A stretch of DNA of 64,000 nt from Aureitalea sp. L0-47 (GCF_026126405.1 NZ_JAFMTQ010000014.1:1-64000), one strand, 5' to 3'. Numbered from the stretch's first letter, positions 43,933-53,450 are shown. Translations and numbers: made by a program. The notes: generated from the sequence alone by a model not told the origin.

Positions 43933-46900
43933 TTAATTCTGTTCTGTCTCTATGGAAGCATTTGTCTTGGACTCAGCAGCTTTGATGATGGACAATTCTG
44001 CCTTGGCTTCTTCCACAATATCCGGGTAATCCGTAAAATTCGTGATCACGCTTTCCAGTATGTAAGTAGCCTGATAGGCATCGTCCAGGGCATAGAAGTT
44101 TTTGGCCATAAGCACAAGTCCTTTGGCTCCAAATTCCTTGTACCCGGAATAATCCCTTGCCAACTTCTGAACTGAAGCATTAGACCCTTCATGATCACCT
44201 TCTTTGTTTTTGAAATAGGCATCGAAATAAAGCGCTTCGGCTGCCAACTGCCCGGTTGCAATCTTAGCAACCTCCGTGTATGCGATCCTGGCTTTTTCTT
44301 CCTCACCTGTTTCCATAGCAGAACGGGCGATGACCACCTGGGCATCACTCTTGATCGAATTGTCGATCTTTTCCAGCGCAAGTACCTTTTCAGCATAAGT
44401 CACAGCATCCGCGTAGTTTTCCAGCTCATAGCTGGCTTTCATGCTATTGGTCTGTGCGAATACAATATTCTGTGGGAAATCGGCTTCTACTTCCAATCGT
44501 TTCAGATAGTTAATCGCGCTTTCATAATCTTTCTTTGCAAGGAATATTTCTGAAATTCTCGCGAGCGCCTGTTCCGTGAATTCGGTTCGTTCACGGTCCA
44601 CCACATATTGATAATGCGGAATCGCTTCCACTCCATTACTTTCACCGAAATAGATCTGAGCAAGGTAGAAATTCGCCTTCAGGGCATGGCGACCGTTTGG
44701 AAATTCTGATACATATTCTTCGAAGCGCCCGCGTGCCTGCTTGAGCTTGTTTTCCAGGTAAGGTTGCTCGGCAGCAGCATAGGTGGCATCGTCCAATTCG
44801 GCATCCTCTACCTCAACATAACTAAGGCCTCTAACCCAATCGGCATATTCACTAACACGACCCTGATCGATATAGATCAGCTTGGCAGATGCAACCGCCT
44901 GCAGCGATTCATCTGAGCCCGGAAAGTCATTGGCCACTCTTTTAAAGATAGAAAGTGCATCATTGCTTCGGCCGGTGTTGTCAAATATCAGGGCCTTTTT
45001 CATCAACGCCCGAGAAACATAGCTACTTTTCGGGATCTCGGTAACGAGTTTATCGTAGGTCCGGATGGCATCATCATTCTTTTCTAGAGCAACATAAGTG
45101 TTCCCCAATTCATACAGTGCGTCATCCTTGTAAATGGACTTCGGAAAGTTTTGGTTGAAGGATTCCAGTCCTTCGAGTTTTTGGTTGACCCGATCTACAA
45201 ATCCGTAGCTGATGGCTTTTTGAAAAGCCGCATAGTCTTCGTCCGGAGTTCCAAGAGTGATCGCCTGGTTGTAGTTTTCCATGGCAGGCCAATATTGGCT
45301 GGTAACAAAATAGCTGTCGCCCAGTCTAAGGTAGGCATCTTGTTTCCTGGCCGCATCGGAAGTTGCCGACTCTACAAATCCTTTGAAGTAGGTAATAGCG
45401 TCCGGGTAATTCTTCAGTTTAAAATAATTATACCCGAGGTTATACTTACTGTTCTTGAATTCCGGGGTAGTTTCCGCCTGTGGCAACTGCAGAAACTGCT
45501 TGTAGCCCACAAGTGCCTGGTCGAATTCTGAACGATTATAGTCGCTTTCCGCTTTCCAGTAAACGGCTCTAGCCGTGTATGCAGCATCTCTTGGCTCTTT
45601 CAGGGACTTGTCAAACAAAGCTACTGCCTCATCGTAACTACCATCGTTATACAATTCGAGTCCGCGAAGGAAAGTTACTTTCTGGTAGGCAAGTTTGTTT
45701 TCGAATGATTTGTTATCCTCCAGCAGTCGAACGGCTTCCTTGTAATTCTTCGAAGTGATATAGGAGTCGATGAGCAGATCTCTCAATTCCTCGTTGTTCT
45801 TGTTGTCCGGATAGGTTTCGATAAACGACAATAATACCTGCGGAACCGGTTCGTAGCTGTTCCCGATCTCGTAGCTAAGTTTAGCGTAATTGAGCCAGGC
45901 ATCTTCACGGATTTCCGGGCTGAAATCCATTTCCGAAGCATTTCTGAAAGCATTTAGAGCTTGTTGTTTCTTATCCAGCTTAAGGTAACTCTCTGCCAGG
46001 TGATAATAGGCATTTTGAGACACGGCGTTGTTCCCGTCTATGATCTTGTTGAACTCTCCAATCGCATTTTGAAAATCCCCCTGTTTGTAATAGGCGTAGC
46101 CCAATTGGTAGTAGTCGGTATTGGTCCATTTGCCGCGCTTTCCATTGTACTGACTCAAATACCCAATGGCCTCGGCGTATTTCTCGAGATTGAAATAACT
46201 TTCGCCTATGATCTTGGCAAGTTCGCTTTTTTCTTTCGGGCTGGAATTATCGAATTGCTCCAATCCCATATCGATCGCCTTCTGAAAATTCCCCAGTTTA
46301 AAATTCATATCAGCCTGATAGTAGGATAAATCTTCCGCATAGCGCTCCTCGCCCTGGACTGATTCAAAGAGTTCGGTTGCCTCTTCGTATTCGTCACCTT
46401 CATAGGCGATGAAACCCAGGTAATATTTGGCCTGGGCGCCATAGGTAGGTGAATCACTCACCCGGTTGAAGTATTTACTTGCTTCTGAATAACGTTTATT
46501 TCTGAAAAAAGCATAGCCATTGTTGAAATTGAATCGTTCGCGTTCACTCCTACCAAGACCGGTTTCATCCACTTTGTCATACCATTTCCTGGCGTAGGAG
46601 TATTTGCCGTTATCGAAGTAGTAATTCGCCACGTTGATGTAGGCATCGTTTCGTTTGATACTGGTAGGGAATTCAGAAACAAAATCCTCCATAAGTGCAT
46701 CGGCATTCTGCTGGTTTAAGCGTACGGCGCAATTTGCGATGTAGTAAGCACAATCTCCCTGAATGGTCTCATCTGTAGCCTCCCGTTTCACCCGGTCGAA
46801 CAAGGTTTGAGCTGCCAGGAATTGCTCATTGTTGTACAGTTCAACTGCCTTGCTATAGGTTTCGAGATCGTTGGTGAATATTTCGGTTTGCTGAGAGTAG

Positions 46901-46953
46901 GCTGAAAGCGAAACAACTACGAAGATCGCAGTTATTATAAGGTTTCTGAACAT
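43933..46953 (-). CDS. Large periplasmic tetratricopeptide-repeat protein
   Basis: The ATG at 46953 starts a signal peptide (MFRNLIITAIFVVVSLSA, cleavage at YSQ); the eight residues upstream are probably not translated. Around 1006 residues are built from about 25 TPR-type helix pairs: recurring patterns are A-x-x-Y-x-x-G-x-x-x-F-x-x-x-x-Y, for example YYLGFIAYEGDEYEEATELF and YNLGYNYFKLKNYPDAITYF. It resembles the N-terminal TPR scaffold of BamD- or CpoB-like proteins and is likely to bridge the periplasm and the barrel encoded downstream. Its ligand is unknown. Confidence 0.85.
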   Translation of the reverse strand: MFRNLIITAIFVVVSLSAYSQQTEIFTNDLETYSKAVELYNNEQFLAAQTLFDRVKREATDETIQGDCAYYIANCAVRLNQQNADALMEDFVSEFPTSIKRNDAYINVANYYFDNGKYSYARKWYDKVDETGLGRSERERFNFNNGYAFFRNKRYSEASKYFNRVSDSPTYGAQAKYYLGFIAYEGDEYEEATELFESVQGEERYAEDLSYYQADMNFKLGNFQKAIDMGLEQFDNSSPKEKSELAKIIGESYFNLEKYAEAIGYLSQYNGKRGKWTNTDYYQLGYAYYKQGDFQNAIGEFNKIIDGNNAVSQNAYYHLAESYLKLDKKQQALNAFRNASEMDFSPEIREDAWLNYAKLSYEIGNSYEPVPQVLLSFIETYPDNKNNEELRDLLIDSYITSKNYKEAVRLLEDNKSFENKLAYQKVTFLRGLELYNDGSYDEAVALFDKSLKEPRDAAYTARAVYWKAESDYNRSEFDQALVGYKQFLQLPQAETTPEFKNSKYNLGYNYFKLKNYPDAITYFKGFVESATSDAARKQDAYLRLGDSYFVTSQYWPAMENYNQAITLGTPDEDYAAFQKAISYGFVDRVNQKLEGLESFNQNFPKSIYKDDALYELGNTYVALEKNDDAIRTYDKLVTEIPKSSYVSRALMKKALIFDNTGRSNDALSIFKRVANDFPGSDESLQAVASAKLIYIDQGRVSEYADWVRGLSYVEVEDAELDDATYAAAEQPYLENKLKQARGRFEEYVSEFPNGRHALKANFYLAQIYFGESNGVEAIPHYQYVVDRERTEFTEQALARISEIFLAKKDYESAINYLKRLEVEADFPQNIVFAQTNSMKASYELENYADAVTYAEKVLALEKIDNSIKSDAQVVIARSAMETGEEEKARIAYTEVAKIATGQLAAEALYFDAYFKNKEGDHEGSNASVQKLARDYSGYKEFGAKGLVLMAKNFYALDDAYQATYILESVITNFTDYPDIVEEAKAELSIIKAAESKTNASIETEQN

Positions 46954-47204
46954 TAGAAATGGGTTTTTAACGCACATAAAGATACAGGTTACTCAAGTTG
47001 CCCAATGCCCGAAAGCAAAAGGTTTTTAACAATAAAATCAACAGATTTTGAGTAGTATTCTTACATACGAAAGCCGTTCAGTTTATGTGGTCAGCTTACA
47101 TTAGTAACGCAACAAAATGGAGATAATTATGTTTATCTTCACAAGCAGAATACAGCAGTTTAAAAATAATGCTACATTTATTGAACATAAAAATCAAGCC
47201 ATCT
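46954..47204. other. Divergent spacer between TPR operon and fibre-like gene
   Basis: No gene or strong hairpin is visible in this 251-bp region. It must hold both promoters, but no exact TAnnTTTG was found on either strand (nearest: TATCTTTA leftward and TACATTTA rightward). Confidence 0.3.
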
Positions 47205-47666
47205 ATGAAAAATTTCCTCATTCTAAGTTGTTTGCTAATAGTTTCCACATCCTTCGCGCAGCGGAATTTCAGCAACCTAACCGAACGTAACGGGAAAATT
47301 GGTATTGGTACGAAGTCCCCGGATGAACTCCTCACAGTAAAAGGAAAGATCCATACACAGGAAGTCCTGGTAGACCTGAATGGTGCGGTGGCTCCCGACT
47401 ATGTATTTGAAAATTATTTTTCGGGTGCTTCGGAATTGAAGCCGGAATACAGCTTTCCTACCCTTCAGGAAGTGGCATCTTATGTGGAGGAACAACATCA
47501 TTTGCCCGGCATTCCTTCAGCAAAAGAACTGGAAGCGGAAGGTCTCTCTCTGAAAGAAATGAATTTGCTTTTACTTCAGAAAATAGAGGAACTCACACTC
47601 TACACCCTCGAGCAACAAAAAGAAATCGAAGCCTTGAAAGAAAAAATGGCCAAACTGGAAGAGTAG
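47205..47666 (+). CDS. Short fibre-like secreted protein with GIGTKSPDELLTVKGKI module and coiled coil
   Basis: The ATG at 47205 gives a signal peptide (MKNFLILSCLLIVSTSFAQ); residues before it are unlikely to be used. The 153-residue product then has NGKIGIGTKSPDELLTVKGK, the same kind of module as the five paralogues at 5-9 kb, followed by QEVLVDLNGAVAPDYVFE, an HLPGIPSAKELEAEGLSLKE block and a C-terminal coiled coil (LLQKIEELTLYTLEQQKEIE). The layout resembles the terminal part of tail-fibre/S74-type surface proteins, without the peptidase. Trimer formation is inferred. It precedes ftsE by 36 bp. Confidence 0.8.
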   Translation: MKNFLILSCLLIVSTSFAQRNFSNLTERNGKIGIGTKSPDELLTVKGKIHTQEVLVDLNGAVAPDYVFENYFSGASELKPEYSFPTLQEVASYVEEQHHLPGIPSAKELEAEGLSLKEMNLLLLQKIEELTLYTLEQQKEIEALKEKMAKLEE

Positions 47667-47679
47667 CCAATTAATTGAA

Positions 47680-47687
47680 TATTTTTG
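47680..47687 (+). promoter_or_regulatory. Predicted ftsE -7 box TATTTTTG
   Basis: TATTTTTG matches TAnnTTTG, 15 bp before the ftsE ATG, so the leader would be under 10 nt. Confidence 0.45.
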
Positions 47688-47702
47688 TAGTAAACGATCT
47701 GT

Positions 47703-48386
47703 ATGTCCCAACCTGTTTTATCTCTCAAAAACGCATCGATCTTTCAACGAGAGAACCTCATCCTTTCAGATGTCACTGTCTCCGTTCAGGAGGGTGAATT
47801 CGTCTATTTAATTGGAAAAACCGGTACAGGGAAAAGTAGCTTCATGAAAACGCTCTACGGAGACCTGCCCTTGTTGAAGGGCGAAGGAGAAATAGTAGGC
47901 TACGATCTCCCTACGCTTCAGGAAAAAGACATTCCCTTCTTAAGAAGAAAACTAGGGGTGATCTTCCAGGATTTCAAACTCCTTAACGATCGCACCGTGA
48001 AAGATAACCTCATGTTTGTATTAACAGCTACCGGCTGGAAGGACAAAAGTGAAATGGACAGCAAGATTGACGAGGTGCTGGATAAGGTAGATATGAAGAC
48101 CAAGAGTTTCAAATATCCTTATCAACTTTCCGGCGGTGAACAACAGCGCGTGGCCATTGCAAGGGCATTATTGAACGATCCCGAGTTGATTCTTGCCGAT
48201 GAGCCTACTGGTAACCTTGATCCCCAGACAAGCGTAGAAGTGATGGAAGTGCTACAGGAGATCAATAAGAACGGGAATACCATCCTTATGGCAACTCACG
48301 ATTACGCCCTTCTCCTGAAATATCCTTCGAAGACGCTAAAATGTGATGATCAGCAAGTATTCGAGGTTGTTCAGAAGACTGTTTAG
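47703..48386 (+). CDS. ftsE: Cell-division ABC transporter ATPase FtsE
   Basis: The 227-residue ATPase has Walker [17 protein letters not shown] (near 36), signature [18 protein letters not shown] (near 139) and Walker [17 protein letters not shown] (near 163). It groups with FtsE/LolD. FtsX, its usual membrane partner, is not next to it; the only FtsX-like permease in the window is at 35.5 kb and reads the other way. In Bacteroidetes ftsE is often alone. The next gene converges, 3 bp away. Confidence 0.9.
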   Translation: MSQPVLSLKNASIFQRENLILSDVTVSVQEGEFVYLIGKTGTGKSSFMKTLYGDLPLLKGEGEIVGYDLPTLQEKDIPFLRRKLGVIFQDFKLLNDRTVKDNLMFVLTATGWKDKSEMDSKIDEVLDKVDMKTKSFKYPYQLSGGEQQRVAIARALLNDPELILADEPTGNLDPQTSVEVMEVLQEINKNGNTILMATHDYALLLKYPSKTLKCDDQQVFEVVQKTV

Positions 48387-48389
48387 AGG

Positions 48390-50033
48390 TTATTCGGGGA
48401 AACCCTCTCGCAACACCAGGTCGCATTCCTTTTCCAGCGACGGATCAACCTTAAGATGTATGTTTCCTTTTGAATTTGGCCGAAGTATGGTGTTTGGGCC
48501 AATCGTGATACTGTTTTTAACGGTTAAATTGAGTGTAGATTCCTTTGTAAACTGTTGGTTGCGAATAGTCACATTTTCAGCATGGGAAGTTATCTTAAAA
48601 TCCCACCGACTGAATTTCTGATCCTGGATATAGGCTGTTTCACCTTCAGTATATAATTTATAAACCATTTCCACGGCCTTACCAATATTCAACATGCCGG
48701 AGCCATAAAGCCCTAGAAAGGGTTCATTGGGTTTTATATGATCTATGTTCCAGGAAGTCATTTTTAGAATACTTTCCACCTCATCCACGGGCAAACAAGG
48801 ATTAAGTGAGAACATCAATCCTATGGTCCCTGTTACAAAGGGAGCAGTTGGGGAAGTTGCTTCGTATTGAATATAAACAATCTCATTTTCCAATAGGAAT
48901 TTGGGAAGTTTCCAAACTCCTACCGACGGTGTAAGAATGTCTATCTTATCGTTTAGTGTAGTTGTAGAAACCCTATAGATATTCGGAGTGACGGATAGGT
49001 CATTGTTTTTGAAACCCATGGTCCTTCCAATATAGCCCCGTATGTTCGATGCATAGTAATTACCCTTTGGACCTACACCATAATTGTCCAGCGGATCAGC
49101 ATACTTGTACATTGCCGTGCCTACAGATATAACATGATCATAAGAAGCAGGATAGTACAACCATTCTCCTTTATTCTCACTGTACGGCCGGTTACCGGCT
49201 CCGGCCACAATAATTGTCCCGTTCTCGAACATTTCATCGATTACCGCCTGGGCAGTATCGTAATATCGAGATGAAACCCAACTACAATTGATCACTCTAA
49301 CACCCATATCCGATAATTCCTTGAGTTGGTCAAGTGTCTTGTAGCTGCCATAGGAAGTGGTATAGATCCCGCAATCGTAGCAAACTCCGGTCCCTCCGTA
49401 CGCATTATTTCCCTGGGCAGCGGCTATTCCGGCGACTCCCGATCCGTGGCCTTTCACATTTGGTGATTTTCGGATCACTTTTATTTTTCCTTTGAATTCG
49501 GCATTGACTGTATCCACTTCGGCGTCGGATATACCTACTATGGTTTCCCTATCACCTGTGGTATAGTACCAGGCCCTGGGCGCTTCCATAAAATCAAGGT
49601 AATCCAGATTAAGTGGTAAACCTTGGTTTTCACCTATAGTGCTGGTAATTCCATAGTCGTTGGGCTGAAAGATCTTTTTATCCTCTTGAGAGATCTCTTC
49701 ACCAAATTCGAAAATATCCCCCGCCCACCGAAGCAAATTATTCATGGTTTCAGGGTTATCCGAGATCACAAAGAATGTCCTTTTTAACTCATCCTTTTTT
49801 GTCCCTCTGAATGTTTTCTTGAACACTTTGATCTTGTTCTCGCTGAATGTACGCTCAAGGCCGGGATGATCACCTTTGTAGTCAATTTTATCGGCTAATT
49901 GCTTCAGCTCGGGTTCAAAAATCGTGTCCTTGGCCCGCATATAAAACCAGTGCTCCGTTTGCGCCCAACCCGAAACAGTAAGTGATAGAAAAAGTAAGCT
50001 GATTATAATTCGCATGGAAGTCTTATGTATCAA
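48390..50033 (-). CDS. Secreted subtilisin-like serine peptidase (S8)
   Basis: The 547-residue product starts with a signal peptide (IIISLLFLSLTVSGWAQ). After a prodomain of about 150 residues comes the catalytic triad: Asp in GISDAEVDTVNAEF (near 170), His in VKGHGSGVAGIAAAQGNNA (near 196) and Ser in EATSPTAPFVTGTIG (near 390), with the oxyanion Asn in VAGAGNRP (near 278). The Asp motif is less usual (SDAEVDT rather than DTGVD). A roughly 100-residue beta domain follows. It is probably exported and could process surface proteins; that is inference. It is convergent with ftsE. Confidence 0.87.
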   Translation of the reverse strand: MIHKTSMRIIISLLFLSLTVSGWAQTEHWFYMRAKDTIFEPELKQLADKIDYKGDHPGLERTFSENKIKVFKKTFRGTKKDELKRTFFVISDNPETMNNLLRWAGDIFEFGEEISQEDKKIFQPNDYGITSTIGENQGLPLNLDYLDFMEAPRAWYYTTGDRETIVGISDAEVDTVNAEFKGKIKVIRKSPNVKGHGSGVAGIAAAQGNNAYGGTGVCYDCGIYTTSYGSYKTLDQLKELSDMGVRVINCSWVSSRYYDTAQAVIDEMFENGTIIVAGAGNRPYSENKGEWLYYPASYDHVISVGTAMYKYADPLDNYGVGPKGNYYASNIRGYIGRTMGFKNNDLSVTPNIYRVSTTTLNDKIDILTPSVGVWKLPKFLLENEIVYIQYEATSPTAPFVTGTIGLMFSLNPCLPVDEVESILKMTSWNIDHIKPNEPFLGLYGSGMLNIGKAVEMVYKLYTEGETAYIQDQKFSRWDFKITSHAENVTIRNQQFTKESTLNLTVKNSITIGPNTILRPNSKGNIHLKVDPSLEKECDLVLREGFPE

Positions 50034-50091
50034 AGGAAAGGTAAAGAAAAAAAACTAATTCGCCCCGAATTTCGTTATATGCGATATATTG

Positions 50092-50099
50092 TACATTTG
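50092..50099 (+). promoter_or_regulatory. Predicted -7 box TACATTTG for the glycosyltransferase pair
   Basis: TACATTTG matches TAnnTTTG and lies 12 bp before the ATG of the first glycosyltransferase, so the transcript would be nearly leaderless. Confidence 0.5.
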
Positions 50100-50111
50100 T
50101 TGTATTCTTGA

Positions 50112-50993
50112 ATGATCTCGATACTCATCCCAACATATAATTATGATACGACGCCCCTGGTTCAAAACCTGTTGGATCAGGCAAAAAGTTTGAAGCAGTC
50201 AGTTGAAATACTGGTCTTCGACGATGGCTCTATAAACTTCAGGGAGGAGAACACGAAAAATGGCGAGTCGGAGCAGGTTACCTATCAATATTTTGAAAAC
50301 AATACAGGACGTAGCGCTATCCGCCAAAAACTTGCCGAACAGGCTTCCCATGACTTGCTCCTATTCCTGGATGCCGATGTGCTGCCCGAGTCGAGTAATT
50401 TCCTCGAGAAATACGTCAAGACTGCTAATGATGGTACAATGGTACTATGTGGGGGAGTAACCTACGATTCCACACCACCTTCTGAGGATAAAATGCTTCG
50501 CTATGTATACGGAAAGGAACGAGAGGCTAAGTCGGCCGCCGTACGGTCAATAGAACCGTACATCATAGTTACGGCAAACATGCTTATTCAGAAAGATCTG
50601 TTTCTGAAAATAAATGAAGACCTTACGAACTTCTACGGGGAAGACCTGTTGATCTCATGGAACCTAAAGAAACTAGGCGTGAATGTATCACATATCGACA
50701 ACCCGGTGGTGCATCTCGGACTTGAAGAATCCGCAAACTTTCTGGAAAAAGCGAGGAGTGCGATTACGAATATCGTCCGACTGGAAAAAGAGGGGAAAAT
50801 TGGTGAGGATTTTATATCCTTGCAGCGCGCTTATGGCAAATTAAAACGATTTGGTGGTTTGGGGTTATTCCATTGGATCATGAGAAGAATGAACCAAAGA
50901 ATACGGGCAAATGCTCTATCACACCGCCCAAGTATGTTCTATTTCAACTTACTACGGTTGTCTCACTATGCTGAACTAAAGAAAAATGGTTGA
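50112..50993 (+). CDS. Glycosyltransferase family 2
   Basis: The 293-residue enzyme has the GT-A fold: ISILIPTYNYDTTPLVQNLL at the start, FDDGSINF (nucleotide site, near 38) and the metal motif LLFLDADVLPESS (near 80, DxD as DAD). The loop YGEDLLISWNLKKLG is the acceptor-side ED motif. It probably transfers a sugar to a lipid-linked oligosaccharide at the inner membrane. It overlaps the next glycosyltransferase by 8 bp and so is coupled to it. Confidence 0.9.
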   Translation: MISILIPTYNYDTTPLVQNLLDQAKSLKQSVEILVFDDGSINFREENTKNGESEQVTYQYFENNTGRSAIRQKLAEQASHDLLLFLDADVLPESSNFLEKYVKTANDGTMVLCGGVTYDSTPPSEDKMLRYVYGKEREAKSAAVRSIEPYIIVTANMLIQKDLFLKINEDLTNFYGEDLLISWNLKKLGVNVSHIDNPVVHLGLEESANFLEKARSAITNIVRLEKEGKIGEDFISLQRAYGKLKRFGGLGLFHWIMRRMNQRIRANALSHRPSMFYFNLLRLSHYAELKKNG

Positions 50994-51912
50994 ATTCTCG
51001 GTCGCCATAGCGGTTTATAACAAACAGGACTATATCGGTAAGACGCTGGAAAGTGTCTTGAACCAAACATACCGGAATTTTGAAGTGATCATTGTAAATG
51101 ACGGATCTCAGGATAAAAGCGAGGAAGTTATTCTGTCATTTAATGATCCCAGGGTGAAATATTCCCGTCAGGAAAATACCGGTGCTGGAGCCGCGCGAAA
51201 TGCAGCAATATCTAAGGCCACCAAACCATGGATCGCTTTATTGGATGCCGATGACATCTGGTACCCGGACTACCTGGAAGAGCAGTCCCGCCTCATTCAG
51301 AAGTTTCCTTCAGAAAAAGTCTTCGCCACGAATAGCATGATCCATCGGGATGGAAAATTCTTAACGAGGGACTATTCGTTTACACTGCCAAAGGAAGATA
51401 CTGTATTCAATTTCTTTGAAGCCAGTCTCAGGGATTCTTTACTGAATAGCTCCCTTACCGTGGTGCACAGCGATGTGCTTTCTGAAGTAAACTACTACGA
51501 CACCTCCATCAAGAGTGGCCAGGACACAGATCTGTGGGTGAAGATTGGACTGCGCTACAATGTGGTTTTCAGCCCGAAAGTTTGTGGATATTATGAGATC
51601 AATGAAACGAGTCTATTTGAATCGGCAAGAAAAGTTTCAGAAAAAACAACCTTCGAAGCATACGAACATCTGGAAAAGGATAATAAACCTTTAAAGAAGT
51701 TCCTGGATCTAAACCGTTACTCTATCTGCATGATCGCAAAATTTGAGAGAAACAAAGAAGCTTTTAATAAGCTATATCCCAAAATTGACCTGAATAACCT
51801 CTCTTTCTCGCAACGTTTGCTACTGAAGATGAACCGGCCATTACTGGTCCTGGCAAAAAAAACACAAAACTTGCTTTCGCGTCTTGGGATTCGGTTAAGC
51901 TCCTTTAAATAG
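50986..51912 (+). CDS. Glycosyltransferase family 2
   Basis: The 308-residue enzyme begins VEFSVAIAVYNKQDYIGKTL, with VNDGSQDKSEEVI (near 37) and the metal motif IALLDADDIWYPDYLEEQSR (near 84), typical of GT2 enzymes of O-antigen and capsule synthesis. It shares no close identity with its neighbour, so it presumably adds a different sugar. Its final 18 bp overlap the end of the convergent FdtA-like gene. Confidence 0.9.
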   Translation: MVEFSVAIAVYNKQDYIGKTLESVLNQTYRNFEVIIVNDGSQDKSEEVILSFNDPRVKYSRQENTGAGAARNAAISKATKPWIALLDADDIWYPDYLEEQSRLIQKFPSEKVFATNSMIHRDGKFLTRDYSFTLPKEDTVFNFFEASLRDSLLNSSLTVVHSDVLSEVNYYDTSIKSGQDTDLWVKIGLRYNVVFSPKVCGYYEINETSLFESARKVSEKTTFEAYEHLEKDNKPLKKFLDLNRYSICMIAKFERNKEAFNKLYPKIDLNNLSFSQRLLLKMNRPLLVLAKKTQNLLSRLGIRLSSFK

Positions 51913-52305
51913 GAGGAATTGGGCGTAATCACGAATATAATCCGCCTCATCATATTCACCTGACGAGGCCACCAGGCAGATAGCCCCTGAGGTGAAATTA
52001 CTCAACCCCCTCCAGGTTCCTGTTGGGATGAGCAAGCCCCTATATGGCCGATTAAGTGTAAAAGTTCGTTTGGAATGTCCATCGTCCAGAACCACATCGA
52101 AGCTTCCGTTAAGCGCAACCAGGAATTCCAATTGTTCTTTGTGGGCATGTCCGCCTCGGGAAGAATCACCAGGAACGTCGTAGAGATAATAGACACGCTT
52201 GATCTCATAAGGAAGTAAGTCCTTTTCGATCACAGATAAGTTACCCCGACCTTCAGGATCGATGATCTTGGGAATTTCGATAAGTTGAATTTCGTCCAGG
52301 TTCAT
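51895..52305 (-). CDS. Sugar 3,4-ketoisomerase of the FdtA/QdtA cupin family
   Basis: The 136-residue single-domain cupin has the family metal and active-site segment SSRGGHAHKEQLEFLVALNG (near residue 48) and VVLDDGHSKRTFTLNRPYRG. FdtA and QdtA act on dTDP-4-keto-6-deoxyglucose, producing the 3-keto isomer that is then aminated. Reaction and substrate are inferred from family. It follows the leftward glycosyltransferase by 1 bp, and its natural partners (aminotransferase at 58.7 kb, acyltransferase at 54.7 kb) are elsewhere in the same cluster. Confidence 0.88.
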   Translation of the reverse strand: MNLDEIQLIEIPKIIDPEGRGNLSVIEKDLLPYEIKRVYYLYDVPGDSSRGGHAHKEQLEFLVALNGSFDVVLDDGHSKRTFTLNRPYRGLLIPTGTWRGLSNFTSGAICLVASSGEYDEADYIRDYAQFLLFKGA

Positions 52306-52306
52306 T

Positions 52307-53413
52307 TTATTCTAATAATTTCTTCCAACGTGCAGCAATTGCCTCCATTGAGAAGGCCTCAATAGACGATTTTGCATTCGATGATAGTCGTTCATATAAC
52401 GAATCATCATCTTTAATCTTGCGGATCGCTTCAGAAAATAAAGGTAGGCTTCTTTCGGGAATCAACAAACCATTTTCTCCATCTACAACAATTTCCGAAG
52501 GACCCGAAGCAATATCCAAAGAAATCACAGGAGTACCCACGGAAAGTGATTCAACAAGTACCATTGGAAAGCCTTCGTACCTACTTGTAAGTACCGTAGA
52601 TCGCGCATATTTTATCACTGGAAATGGGTTTGGCGTATGTGGAAGGAAGTCAACATGTGCTCCCGCTGCAGATTGCTTAGCATATTTTTTTATATCCTCT
52701 GAATCCGGTCCATCTCCCATGATCACCAAATGTGTTCCCTGTTTCCAAACCTCTGATTGTTCAAATGCATCAATTAAAAAACGCAGATCTTTGATCTCGT
52801 CTACTACCCTACCGTACCACAACAGGTATTGTTTATCACGAAGCTGAATTGGAAGTTCATCTCCTACACTTACCCAATTAGTATCGAAGGCATTATAAAT
52901 AGTAACAGTATTGTGAATTCCTGATGAATTCAGCAACTCGGTTTCAATATATCGGGAAACAGCTACAGTTGCGTAGTTCTTTGAATAAATGTCAATCATC
53001 CGTTCCTCTTTTTCCGAGAAATAGGAGAATTTATTAGAACTGTGAACGACATAGATCCTACGAATTCCTTTATACACATACCTGTCGTAGAACATCTCCC
53101 TTTTACTTTCATTTTTCGGACGGTGATCTATGATGAAATCGAAATTATTGCTCCTGAGAAAACGCTTTAATTTGTAAGCACGGTAGAGTCGGTCACCAAA
53201 AGAATCATTTTCTTTTTTGCCTTTCCCAAGGTTAAGCAATGTTCCCGAAAATGCCTGGTCCACCCTATCCTGAAGGATCACCGTATGAACCTCATAGCCC
53301 AAAGAATCCAGCATATTGGAAAGCATGGCGCACGACCGTTCTGCTCCTCCTTTGCCGAGTGACGTTGCCACCAGGCACACCTTAATTTTAGCCGATTTCG
53401 GAGGCCTCGTCAT
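52307..53413 (-). CDS. Glycosyltransferase family 4
   Basis: The 368-residue GT-B enzyme begins KIKVCLVATSLGKGGAERSC, with the GGAER donor-site loop near residue 20. The C-terminal domain has LLWYGRVVDEIKDLRFLIDA (near 200), HLVIMGDGPDSEDI and the conserved glutamate in TSRYEGFPMVLVESLSVGTP (EX7E, near 290). It retains anomeric configuration. It is followed by the ketoisomerase and faces a divergent GT at 53459, sharing a 45-bp promoter region. Confidence 0.92.
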   Translation of the reverse strand: MTRPPKSAKIKVCLVATSLGKGGAERSCAMLSNMLDSLGYEVHTVILQDRVDQAFSGTLLNLGKGKKENDSFGDRLYRAYKLKRFLRSNNFDFIIDHRPKNESKREMFYDRYVYKGIRRIYVVHSSNKFSYFSEKEERMIDIYSKNYATVAVSRYIETELLNSSGIHNTVTIYNAFDTNWVSVGDELPIQLRDKQYLLWYGRVVDEIKDLRFLIDAFEQSEVWKQGTHLVIMGDGPDSEDIKKYAKQSAAGAHVDFLPHTPNPFPVIKYARSTVLTSRYEGFPMVLVESLSVGTPVISLDIASGPSEIVVDGENGLLIPERSLPLFSEAIRKIKDDDSLYERLSSNAKSSIEAFSMEAIAARWKKLLE

Positions 53414-53422
53414 TAAATATCT

Positions 53423-53430
53423 TATTTTTG
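53423..53430 (+). promoter_or_regulatory. Predicted rightward -7 box TATTTTTG (divergent promoter)
   Basis: TATTTTTG matches TAnnTTTG and lies 28 bp before the ATG at 53459. It overlaps the start region of the leftward promoter at 53443. Confidence 0.5.
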
Positions 53431-53442
53431 AAGATGATGCAG

Positions 53443-53450
53443 CAAATATA
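53443..53450 (-). promoter_or_regulatory. Predicted leftward -7 box TATATTTG (divergent promoter)
   Basis: Read leftward TATATTTG matches TAnnTTTG. Predicted starts of this and the rightward promoter fall within a few bases of each other, so simultaneous firing should interfere. Confidence 0.5.
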
